Shown here in pieces: positions 28,526-37,407 of a DNA stretch of 64,000 nt. The translations under genes were made by a program, and so were the position numbers. Below the pieces are notes generated by a model. The model saw only the letters and a list, made by a program, of their open reading frames with translations, was not told where the DNA came from and did not search any database. The stretch is from Mucilaginibacter tolerans (GTDB taxonomy: Bacteria; Bacteroidota; Bacteroidia; Sphingobacteriales; Sphingobacteriaceae). Numbering within the stretch: the first letter of the stretch is position 1; each line of letters opens with the position of its first letter. The DNA is taken from positions 62,001 to 126,000 of the forward strand of contig NZ_JAUMKB010000004.1 in assembly GCF_030519375.1 (NCBI RefSeq), read 5' to 3'.

Positions 28526-28634
28526 GAGATGTGAGATATGAGATGTGAGATATGAGAAAGCTAATCCAATGCTCTGCATAGTTCAATCTTTAATTTATAA
28601 TGAGCTCATATCTCAAATCTCACCTCTCAAATCT
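28526..28634. repeat. Long word-repeat inverted repeat between dapD and the GT9 gene
   Basis: The left arm (28526-28556) is built of alternating GAGATGT and GAGATAT words. The right arm (from 28605) reads CTCATATCTCAAATCTCACC and continues similarly. About 26 of 31 positions can pair across a 48-base loop. It occupies almost the whole spacer between the stop of dapD and the start of the GT9 gene. Confidence 0.88.
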
Positions 28635-28637
28635 AAA

Positions 28638-29453
28638 CTAGACCGCTACATTATTTTCCCTCAAAGCATCATTCAGTGAGGTTTTTTTATCGGTCGATTC
28701 TTTTCTTTTACCGATAATCAATGCACATGGTACCTGGAATTCACCTGCTGGGAATTTTTTTGTATAAGAGCCAGGGATCACTACTGATCTCTCAGGTACA
28801 CGACCTTTGTATTCAATCTTATCCTCGTGAGTAACATCGATAATCTTAGTGGATGCAGTAAGCACCACGTTAGCACCTAATACTACTTCCTTCTCTAAAT
28901 GCACACCTTCAACAACGATAGCACGTGAGCCTAAGAAACAATTGTCTTCAATAATAACAGGAGCAGCCTGAACAGGTTCCAATACACCACCAATGCCTAC
29001 ACCCCCACTAAGGTGGCAATGTTTACCTATTTGTGCGCATGAACCTACCGTCGCCCAGGTATCTACCATGGTCCCTTCGTCAACATAAGCACCGATATTT
29101 ACATAAGACGGCATCATAATCACACCTTTTGCCAGGTATGCCCCATAACGTGCAATAGCGTGCGGAACAACGCGGACGCCTGTTTTTTTGTAATCGGTTT
29201 TCAATTTCATTTTATCGTGAAAAACGAACGGGCCTACTTCAATCTCTTCCATTTGCCTGATCGGAAAATAAAGGATCACCGCTTTTTTTATCCAATCATT
29301 TGTATGCCAGCGATGGCCTACTAACTCGGCCACACGCATTTCGCCACGGTCTAGTCGTTGTATTACTGTTTCAATGGCGGTGGTATAATCATGGTTCCCC
29401 AAAAGGGTCCGGTCTTCCCAAGCCTCTTCAATAAGTTTCTTTAGATTTTGCAT
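28638..29453 (-). CDS. dapD: 2,3,4,5-tetrahydropyridine-2,6-dicarboxylate N-succinyltransferase
   Basis: The 271-residue protein has the left-handed beta-helix of hexapeptide acyltransferases in its C-terminal half: GAYVDEGTMVDTWATVGSCAQIG, HLSGGVGIGGVLEP and NCFLGSRAIVVEG. The N-terminal domain contains GEMRVAE and FPIRQMEEIE. It succinylates tetrahydrodipicolinate in the lysine and diaminopimelate pathway, feeding peptidoglycan synthesis. The length and motifs match DapD closely. It appears monocistronic or first in the minus-strand run. Confidence 0.97.
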   Translation of the reverse strand: MQNLKKLIEEAWEDRTLLGNHDYTTAIETVIQRLDRGEMRVAELVGHRWHTNDWIKKAVILYFPIRQMEEIEVGPFVFHDKMKLKTDYKKTGVRVVPHAIARYGAYLAKGVIMMPSYVNIGAYVDEGTMVDTWATVGSCAQIGKHCHLSGGVGIGGVLEPVQAAPVIIEDNCFLGSRAIVVEGVHLEKEVVLGANVVLTASTKIIDVTHEDKIEYKGRVPERSVVIPGSYTKKFPAGEFQVPCALIIGKRKESTDKKTSLNDALRENNVAV

Positions 29454-29555
29454 TAGTGATATAAACTTTTGACAAATTAAAGGATTTTAAAGGAGAATTG
29501 TTCACCTATAGGCAGAGTATCTTGGTTATAACAAACCATAAATCTATCTGTTTAA

Positions 29556-29586
29556 TTAACCCAGTGATAACTAGTTCTTACCTTTG
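29556..29586 (+). promoter_or_regulatory. Candidate promoter of the S4-domain gene
   Basis: TACCTTTG at 29579-29586 matches the Bacteroidota -7 consensus TAnnTTTG exactly. TTAAC lies 18 bp upstream at the place of the -33 element. The predicted leader is about 35 bases. Confidence 0.55.
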
Positions 29587-29627
29587 CCGGTATTAATAGA
29601 AGCAATCGCAACTGAATCCTTAAAGAA

Positions 29628-30032
29628 ATGCCTGAGAAAGAGAAACTACGGATCGATAAATATTTGTGGGCGATAAGAATTTTCAAAACCCGTTCACTGG
29701 CAACCGAGGCTTGTAAAGCAGGTCGCATTAAGCTTGATGGACAGAATATTAAACCTGCTCATGAAGTGAAAGTGGGGGAGGTATATCTTGTGTCGAAGGG
29801 ACCGGAGCGTAAAATAATCAGGGTACTTGGATTATTAGAAAATCGCATGGATGCGAAAAGTGTCGCAGGTTTTTATGCTGACGAAACACCTGTTGAAATG
29901 ACCCACGCGTTTAAATCGATTTTTAATGCACCGGTTTTAAAACGTGACCGTGGAACGGGCCGGCCAACCAAACGGGATCGACGAGAAATTGATGATATGA
30001 AGGACAATTTCTTTGATACAAAAGAAGACTAA
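29628..30032 (+). CDS. S4-domain RNA-binding protein (Hsp15-like)
   Basis: The 134-residue protein has an N-terminal S4 domain: RIDKYLWAIRIFKTRSLATEACKAGRIKLDG is the two-helix RNA-binding core, written here in overlapping parts RIDKYLWAIRIFKTRS and GRIKLDGQNIKP. The C-terminal tail is basic (KRDRGTGRPTKRDRRE). The layout matches the Hsp15/HslR family, which rescues stalled 50S subunits carrying peptidyl-tRNA. An exact TAnnTTTG box lies 42 bp upstream. Confidence 0.88.
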   Translation: MPEKEKLRIDKYLWAIRIFKTRSLATEACKAGRIKLDGQNIKPAHEVKVGEVYLVSKGPERKIIRVLGLLENRMDAKSVAGFYADETPVEMTHAFKSIFNAPVLKRDRGTGRPTKRDRREIDDMKDNFFDTKED

Positions 30033-30066
30033 GCCGGAGCAAAAACTGCCTGACCAATTCCTAATC

Positions 30067-30096
30067 TTGATGTTAGCGAAAAAAAGTGCATCTTTG
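30067..30096 (+). promoter_or_regulatory. Candidate promoter of the wbpL-like gene
   Basis: TTG at 30067-30069 is followed after 19 bp by CATCTTTG (30089-30096), one base from the TAnnTTTG consensus. Transcription would begin near 30101 and leave a leader of about 130 bases. Confidence 0.5.
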
Positions 30097-30146
30097 CAGC
30101 ATTTTTGGGAGCCTCCGGTCACCATACGCCAAATTGAAAAACTATA

Positions 30147-30236
30147 TTGATTGACATCCTACAACATATCAAATCAAAAAAGGCTGCCTGGCTAAATCTT
30201 GGTTTCCCATTTAACAACTCAGCCTTTATAGTATGA
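30147..30236 (+). promoter_or_regulatory. Leader of the wbpL-like gene: hairpin and possible 29-codon ORF
   Basis: AAAGGCTG (30179-30186) pairs with CAGCCTTT (30220-30227), and the right arm ends 5 bases before the ATG of the wbpL-like gene, where it could mask translation initiation. A TTG-initiated frame (30147-30236) reads IDILQHIKSKKAAWLNLG and more, and its TGA overlaps the ATG as ATGA. Both are visible in the sequence. A regulatory role is inference, and the ORF may be chance. Confidence 0.4.
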
Positions 30237-31177
30237 TCTACGGGATAATAGCAGTTTTTTTTTTTGCGGGCATGTTATTATACTTCCCAATTGCAGAACA
30301 TTATAACATCATCGATCACCCCAACGAACGTAGCTCACACAGTGCCGTCACTATTCGCGGTGGTGGGGTAATCTTTCTTTTTGCTGCTTTAACTGCTGTG
30401 ATTATGCATCCGGCTTACTGGCTGCCTGTACTGGCGCTTTTTATAGTGGGCATAATCAGTTTTATTGATGACCGGATCACCTTGTCGAGCAAAATAAGGC
30501 TACTGGTGCATTTGATAGCAACAACTTTGTTTTTCGTTTACCTGGGCGTTTTCTCCCGGCCAATTTACGAATCCCTCTTTCTATACTTTGTGGTAATTGG
30601 GATTATTAATGCCTACAACTTTATGGATGGCATAAATGGTATCACGGGTTGCTATAGCCTGGTCGTGTTAGCCGGATTACAATATGTTAACCTGAAGCTA
30701 AGCTTTATTGAGAAGGATATGATCTGGTTACCTATGATAGCCTGCGGCGTGTTTCTTTATTTTAATTTCCGTAAAAAAGCCAGGTGTTTTGCAGGGGATG
30801 TGGGAAGTATCACTATTGCCTTCTGGATCGTAATGTTATTGATCAAATTAATATTGGTGACGAATAATTGGTCCTATATTTTAGTTCTGTCCGTGTATGG
30901 TACAGATTCAGTGTTAACAATAATACATCGGATTTGGCTAAAACAAAATGTATTTAAACCACACCGCCTGCACCTGTATCAAATTATGGCTAATGAACGT
31001 AAAATGTCGCACCTGTGGGTATCATTCGGCTATATGCTCTTGCAAGGCGGGATAATCTTTTTTGTTGTAAATAACAAAGTGTTTACCGTGATAGGTTTAT
31101 TTGCTGTTATCTTGATACCGCTTATATTAATATATATAATATTAAAAGTAGTACTGATGAAAAAAATAAGTACCTGA
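30233..31177 (+). CDS. Polyprenyl-phosphate sugar-1-phosphate transferase, WbpL/WecA-like
   Basis: This 314-residue membrane protein of the MraY/WecA superfamily has about ten hydrophobic helices. Its loops carry DHPNERSSHSAVTIRGGG, ISFIDDRITLSSKIRLL (the DD pair), NAYNFMDGINGITG (the NxxNxxDG motif) and FAGDVGSI, all characteristic of the family. It starts repeat-unit synthesis by moving a sugar-1-phosphate from its UDP form to undecaprenyl phosphate. In WbpL the sugar is a D-QuiNAc or D-FucNAc, which fits the WbpM homologue downstream and the WbpV-like reductase at 16 kb. Confidence 0.9.
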   Translation: MIYGIIAVFFFAGMLLYFPIAEHYNIIDHPNERSSHSAVTIRGGGVIFLFAALTAVIMHPAYWLPVLALFIVGIISFIDDRITLSSKIRLLVHLIATTLFFVYLGVFSRPIYESLFLYFVVIGIINAYNFMDGINGITGCYSLVVLAGLQYVNLKLSFIEKDMIWLPMIACGVFLYFNFRKKARCFAGDVGSITIAFWIVMLLIKLILVTNNWSYILVLSVYGTDSVLTIIHRIWLKQNVFKPHRLHLYQIMANERKMSHLWVSFGYMLLQGGIIFFVVNNKVFTVIGLFAVILIPLILIYIILKVVLMKKIST

Positions 31178-31453
31178 TACCATGCGATTAAACCATCGGA
31201 TACGTTTTTTGTCATAAGAACTAAAACTTTTTGCTGTGCGGTTTTGTTCTGTTGTCTGACAGGAGTTGTGGATATGTTAAAGCAAATAGGTATTGTAACA
31301 ATAATGTTTAACGATGCATCTGAAAAACCGGGTTATTTTTAATAAAATTGCATTTTTATTTTCCCCCTATTATGTTTCAACTGGTGCATTTTTTGCGTAT
31401 TTAAAAAATATTAGCTATAATTATATCATCTACTCATCTACTAACATCATTTT
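31178..31453 (+). other. Intergenic region upstream of the wbpM-like gene
   Basis: I see no gene in these 276 bases. The sequence is A/T-rich towards the wbpM start (runs of T at 31370-31400), compatible with a promoter, but no exact TAnnTTTG box stands out. No JUMPStart element was found. Confidence 0.5.
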
Positions 31454-33400
31454 ATGAAAAAATACCTACTCTTTTCTAAGGTCGTGCCGCGATGGTTGAT
31501 AATGCTTGTTGATCTTTCGATTGTGGCCTGGTCTTTTTCCACTTCTTATTTTATTGTAGAACGATTCGAATTTGTTAATATCCTTCGCGGTTACTTCTTC
31601 ATATATACAGGTTTATACAGTGCTGTAGCAGCAATCGTAATGTTTGCCATGCGCATACACATCGGGCTGATCCGTTATTCCAATACGCGTGATGTGCTGC
31701 GCATTTTTGGTTCAGCGTTTATAGCCAGCCTGCTTTATCTGGTCATCATTAACACCTGGGTTGTTCACGCGATTCATGTTGATCTGGTGACGATCAACCT
31801 GGTTCTTTTGATCAATTTTTCTGTATCAAGCACTTTGCTGATTCTATTGCGTACGACTGTAAAAAGTATCTTCTTTTACTTGACTAACAACACGAATGCG
31901 AAGAAAACAATCGTCCTGATTTACGGATCTGATAATAATGCCGTGCTTGTAAAGCAGGCGCTTGAAGCCAGTGCAAATACCAACTTTTGTGTAGTTGGCT
32001 TTGTGGATGATGGCAGTAAAAAGATAGATAAGGAAATCCAGCAGGTAAGGGTATATCACATTGATAAGCTTGGGAAACTGAAGGAAAAGTATAACGTGGA
32101 TAAGCTGATCATCATGAATCACAATCTTGATGAGCACACGAAAAAATCTGCACTCGAAAACTGCCTCGCGCTGGGTATTCAAGTGTTAACCGTGCCGCCC
32201 TCAGATCAGTGGATTTACGGCAAGCTTAACCCGCAGCAGATTAAAGATCTTAAGATCGAGGATTTGTTGCAGCGCAAGCCGATTAAAATCGATAATACGC
32301 GCATTTCGGAAGATCTACATGGCAAACGCGTGTTAGTTACAGGTGCAGCAGGTTCTATCGGTTCAGAAATTGTAAACCAGGTGCTGGGCTACAAACCCGC
32401 GATGGTTATTTTGTGTGATCAGGCTGAATCCCCTTTGCACGAAATAAAACTCGAGGTGGAGGAGAAATTCCCGAATGTGCCTACTACAATATTTATTGCC
32501 GATATCAGGAATTTACAGAGAATGCACAAACTATTCTCTGATTATCGGCCTGAAGTTGTTTTCCATGCCGCCGCGTACAAACATGTGCCAATGATGGAAG
32601 AAAACCCATCGGAAGCAGTATTGGCAAACGTGTTGGGTACCAAACATGTGGCCGACCTGTCAGTTGCCTTTGGAACTGAAAAATTCGTTATGGTTTCAAC
32701 GGATAAAGCGGTTAATCCATCCAACGTAATGGGTACTACCAAGCGCATTGCCGAAATATATATCCAGGCATTGAAGGATAACCCGATTAATAACAGACCG
32801 GGTATTCAACCTACCCGTTTCGTTACCACCCGCTTTGGTAATGTATTGGGGTCAAATGGTTCAGTTATTCCGCGTTTCAGGGCGCAAATACAAAAAGGCG
32901 GTCCTATTACTGTAACGCACCCTGAGATCACCCGTTATTTCATGACCATACCTGAAGCTGTTCAATTAGTGCTTGAGGCCGGTACAATGGGAACAGGCGG
33001 CGAGATATTCATATTTGATATGGGGCAACCGGTAAAAATTACCGATTTGGCATTGAAAATGATCAAATTGGCAGGGTTGCAGCCTGAAAAAGATATCAAG
33101 ATTGTTTATACCGGGTTAAGGCCAGGTGAAAAACTATATGAAGAGTTGTTAAACGCAGGCGAACGTACCATGCCTACACATCATCCTAAAATCAAGATAG
33201 CACAGGTAATAACCTATCCTTATGAAGGTGTTGCTGCGGATATTGAGGAACTTCTCGAATTGAATAAAAACCAGGATGATGAAGCTATTGTGAATAAGAT
33301 GAAAGACATCGTTCCTGAATTTATCAGCAAAAATTCACAGTATGAATACTTGGATAACAATGATGGAGATATCGAAGTAATAGAAGCGCTTGCAAGCTGA
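31454..33400 (+). CDS. UDP-GlcNAc 4,6-dehydratase, WbpM/CapD family membrane protein
   Basis: The 648-residue protein begins with four hydrophobic helices (residues about 10-140), then a CoA-binding-like Rossmann domain (TIVLIYGSDNNAVLV), then the SDR domain with VLVTGAAGSIGSEIVNQVL near residue 295. FHAAAYKHVPMMEENP and STDKAVNPSNVMGTTKRIAE are conserved, the latter with Met-x3-Lys in place of Tyr-x3-Lys as in WbpM. It makes UDP-4-keto-6-deoxy-GlcNAc for QuiNAc or FucNAc. The length and domain order match WbpM (about 660 residues). A strong terminator follows. Confidence 0.94.
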   Translation: MKKYLLFSKVVPRWLIMLVDLSIVAWSFSTSYFIVERFEFVNILRGYFFIYTGLYSAVAAIVMFAMRIHIGLIRYSNTRDVLRIFGSAFIASLLYLVIINTWVVHAIHVDLVTINLVLLINFSVSSTLLILLRTTVKSIFFYLTNNTNAKKTIVLIYGSDNNAVLVKQALEASANTNFCVVGFVDDGSKKIDKEIQQVRVYHIDKLGKLKEKYNVDKLIIMNHNLDEHTKKSALENCLALGIQVLTVPPSDQWIYGKLNPQQIKDLKIEDLLQRKPIKIDNTRISEDLHGKRVLVTGAAGSIGSEIVNQVLGYKPAMVILCDQAESPLHEIKLEVEEKFPNVPTTIFIADIRNLQRMHKLFSDYRPEVVFHAAAYKHVPMMEENPSEAVLANVLGTKHVADLSVAFGTEKFVMVSTDKAVNPSNVMGTTKRIAEIYIQALKDNPINNRPGIQPTRFVTTRFGNVLGSNGSVIPRFRAQIQKGGPITVTHPEITRYFMTIPEAVQLVLEAGTMGTGGEIFIFDMGQPVKITDLALKMIKLAGLQPEKDIKIVYTGLRPGEKLYEELLNAGERTMPTHHPKIKIAQVITYPYEGVAADIEELLELNKNQDDEAIVNKMKDIVPEFISKNSQYEYLDNNDGDIEVIEALAS

Positions 33401-33421
33401 TACTTCTGATCTTTAAATATT

Positions 33422-33449
33422 AAAAGCGCCCTGTTCAGGGCGCTTTTTT
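33422..33449. terminator. Bidirectional terminator between wbpM-like gene and guaD
   Basis: AAAAGCGCCCTG and CAGGGCGCTTTT form a 12-bp stem with a very short loop, flanked by A and T runs. It sits between two convergent genes and can serve both. Confidence 0.95.
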
Positions 33450-33453
33450 GTGA

Positions 33454-33933
33454 TCAATAATCTGTTTTTGATTCAGAGTCAACCCAGAGTTTAAATGCTG
33501 ATATTGCCTCATCGTGCAAAAGCTGAATGATCGGTAATTTGCGCTTGTTCATCGGCAATTCCAGTTCCTTGTAGATGTAGTGATCGTCAAAACCAATCTC
33601 TGCTGCATCAACTTTTGTATTGCCGTAGTAAATGGTATCCATATGGGCCCAGTAAATGGCGCCAAGGCACATAGGACAGGGTTCGCAACTGGTATAAATA
33701 ACACAACCAGTGAGATCATAAGTGCCTAACTGCTGGCAAGCAAGTCTGATAGCTGATACCTCGGCATGCGCCGTTGGATCGTTTTGCTGGACAACTTGAT
33801 TGGCACTGGCCGCAACCACTTCGCCATTTTTTACAATCACCGCACCAAAAGGTCCACCCGCAGCCCCCTTTACGTTTTGCTCAGACAGTTCTATCGCCAT
33901 CCGCATGAATTTTTCGTGTTCCTTCATTTCCAT
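33454..33933 (-). CDS. guaD: Guanine deaminase (CDA family)
   Basis: The 159-residue protein has the zinc site of cytidine-deaminase-fold enzymes: His56 and Glu58 in PTAHAEVSAI, and Cys86 and Cys89 in TSCEPCPMCLGAIYWA. GGPFGAVIVKNG and AEIGFDDHYIYKE closely follow Bacillus guanine deaminase, as does the C-terminus ending in TDY, where the terminal tyrosine is part of the active site. It converts guanine to xanthine in purine salvage. TadA-type tRNA deaminase is less likely because of this C-terminus. An alternative start lies two codons downstream. Confidence 0.9.
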   Translation of the reverse strand: MEMKEHEKFMRMAIELSEQNVKGAAGGPFGAVIVKNGEVVAASANQVVQQNDPTAHAEVSAIRLACQQLGTYDLTGCVIYTSCEPCPMCLGAIYWAHMDTIYYGNTKVDAAEIGFDDHYIYKELELPMNKRKLPIIQLLHDEAISAFKLWVDSESKTDY

Positions 33934-33945
33934 AGCTTCTGCGAA

Positions 33946-33977
33946 TTAAAAACCCCGGTCTTTAAGGAACCAGGGTC
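33946..33977 (-). terminator. Terminator after the OmpH-like gene
   Basis: Read on the minus strand, ACCCTGGTTCC and AGACCGGGGT form an imperfect stem followed by TTTTTAATT. It lies between the OmpH-like gene and guaD, both on the minus strand. Confidence 0.65.
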
Positions 33978-34024
33978 TTGTTGTATTTTTAAAACATGTA
34001 TCTGTTGGTACATGTGTATAAGGG

Positions 34025-34615
34025 TTATTTTTTGTCTTTTGCGTAAGCATCATTCAGCCTTTTTGTAACATCGGCTGTAACATCAAGTCCCGGATCGCCA
34101 TACCACATAGTGGTGTTGCCTTTTTGATAGGTCAGAATCATTTTATAGCCTTTTTCCTTAGCATAGTCTTTCATAAACGCAGCAACTTTTTCATAAAGCT
34201 TCTTTTGCTCGTCATTCTGCTCATTCTGAAATTGAGCAGCTGCATTTTGTTGATATTGCTGAAACTCCTGTCCCTCACGCTGCAAACGTTGTTCAGTACT
34301 TGCCCGTTGATCCGCACTTAGCGTATTAGCGCTTCTTTGATATTCGGCAGCCTCTCTTTGCAAAGCCTGCTGGCGTGAGCCTACATCGCCTTGTGCAGAT
34401 TTGCCTTTATCCTCAAGGCGTTTGGTCATATCTTTAAAGTAGTCATATTTTGATAGCAGCGTGTCCTGGTTTACATATACAATGCTGCCTGCTCCTGCAG
34501 TAGTTACTGAAGCTGCTGATTTATCTGAAGTTTTATTTTGGTTGCACGCCACAATAGTTCCGGCAACCATAAGGCCTAACGTTAGTTTAGTTAAGGACGA
34601 GGTCTTGATTTTCAT
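34025..34615 (-). CDS. OmpH/Skp-like periplasmic chaperone, predicted lipoprotein
   Basis: The 196-residue protein has a signal peptide ending in a lipobox-like GTIVAC at residue 24, followed by a Ser/Thr-rich linker. IVYVNQDTLLSKYDYFKDM at about residue 47 is the start of the Skp/OmpH domain. A long charged helical stretch (about residues 65-150, rich in Gln, Glu and Lys) forms the coiled-coil tentacle, and the C-terminal KMILTYQKGNTTMWYG closes the body. Skp binds unfolded outer-membrane proteins in the periplasm. Predicted lipidation would tether this version to a membrane. Confidence 0.85.
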   Translation of the reverse strand: MKIKTSSLTKLTLGLMVAGTIVACNQNKTSDKSAASVTTAGAGSIVYVNQDTLLSKYDYFKDMTKRLEDKGKSAQGDVGSRQQALQREAAEYQRSANTLSADQRASTEQRLQREGQEFQQYQQNAAAQFQNEQNDEQKKLYEKVAAFMKDYAKEKGYKMILTYQKGNTTMWYGDPGLDVTADVTKRLNDAYAKDKK

Positions 34616-34673
34616 TCTCTTAAATTCAAAAATTTTGACAAAGATAAACTTTCACCTCAACTATCCTAATTTA

Positions 34674-34803
34674 CTGATGTGCAAATTTACCGATGTGCAA
34701 ATATGTAAATGCGAGGGACGCGCAGATGCGAATTTAACTTTTCATAGAAGTTGAAATGGCGCTTTTTCGGCGTTATTTGTACATTCGCACACTTGTATAT
34801 CAG
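34674..34803. repeat. Decayed word-repeat inverted repeat upstream of gyrB
   Basis: The left arm (34674-34703) contains GATGTGCAAATTTACC and again GATGTGCAAATA. The right arm (34774-34803) reads TATTTGTACATTCGCAC and continues. About 20 of 30 positions match as an inverted repeat, and most differences are transitions that still allow G-U pairing. The loop is 70 bases. It lies in the 301-bp spacer between the OmpH-like gene and gyrB; nothing else is seen there apart from the gyrB promoter. Confidence 0.65.
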
Positions 34804-34841
34804 CATATATAAACATCCCCCTTATTTATCCACAGCATGCC

Positions 34842-34870
34842 TTAAATCCGGGGTAAAATGCGTATTTTTG
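34842..34870 (+). promoter_or_regulatory. Candidate gyrB promoter
   Basis: TATTTTTG (34863-34870) matches TAnnTTTG exactly, with TTAA 17 bp upstream as a weak -33 element. The leader before the ATG at 34917 would be about 40 bases and includes a small CCCC/GGGG hairpin. Confidence 0.6.
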
Positions 34871-34901
34871 TATATTAATTCCCCAAATAAAAACGGGGTG
34901 A

Positions 34902-36875
<1,974 letters not shown>

Positions 36876-36903
36876 ATATTTCTGTATTGAAAGTCTGAAT
36901 ATT

Positions 36904-36940
36904 ATAAAGCCTTGCCGATTTGGTGAGGCTTTATGTTTTA
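36904..36940. terminator. Terminator between gyrB and the protease gene
   Basis: ATAAAGCCTTGCC pairs with GGTGAGGCTTTAT (13 bp, two G-U pairs) around a five-base loop, followed by GTTTTA. It lies between convergent genes and touches the stop codon of the protease gene. Confidence 0.85.
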
Positions 36941-37363
36941 TGATTCGATATGGAAACTGAGTGTTTGCTGGCCATAATCGATCACTGCACGATATTTCAT
37001 AAGAATATCCCCACCTAATACGCCTAAAACTTCCGGATGATTGAGCTGACGGTAAGCGATATTAATTGTTGAGAGATCGAGCACCGCAACCTCAAAATCG
37101 GGAACATAGAGATCCCCAATCTGAATATCATGGATGACTGCGGTTGATGAAATCATATTTGTTACCCCCAAGCCTGTAGATAGTCTTTCGCTTGCGGTGA
37201 TAAGCACTCCCGACTGCGCTAATTGATCATGATCAAAAGCCGTTTTGGATGCGCCGGTATCAAGCACCAAAATATAGTCTATGCCATTGATCTTTATCTC
37301 AACCAAAGGATGATAGCCATCGCCGTGAAGGTCAATAATTTGAAGGGGAACCGTTATAGTCAT
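36938..37363 (-). CDS. Retropepsin-like aspartic protease
   Basis: From the preferred ATG at 37363 the protein has 141 residues; a start 33 bp upstream at 37396 is possible. ILVLDTGASKTAFD carries the Asp-Thr-Gly active site at residue 35, and EVLGVLGGDILMKYRAVIDY matches the downstream hydrophobic-hydrophobic-Gly segment of clan AA proteases. One domain would have to dimerise to make a complete active site. No signal peptide is evident. It follows tamL on the same strand, 44 bp away, so it may be in the tam operon. The target is unknown. Confidence 0.85.
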   Translation of the reverse strand: MTITVPLQIIDLHGDGYHPLVEIKINGIDYILVLDTGASKTAFDHDQLAQSGVLITASERLSTGLGVTNMISSTAVIHDIQIGDLYVPDFEVAVLDLSTINIAYRQLNHPEVLGVLGGDILMKYRAVIDYGQQTLSFHIES

Positions 37364-37407
37364 CTTGCAATAATAAGTATTCCCTAATTCAATCATTCAA
37401 TAATTGA

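Noticed and set aside
28521..28586. Upstream in-frame extension of the family 9 glycosyltransferase (22 extra residues)
   Set aside because: The extra residues are encoded by the word-repeat hairpin, and the family signature begins exactly at the ATG at 28520.
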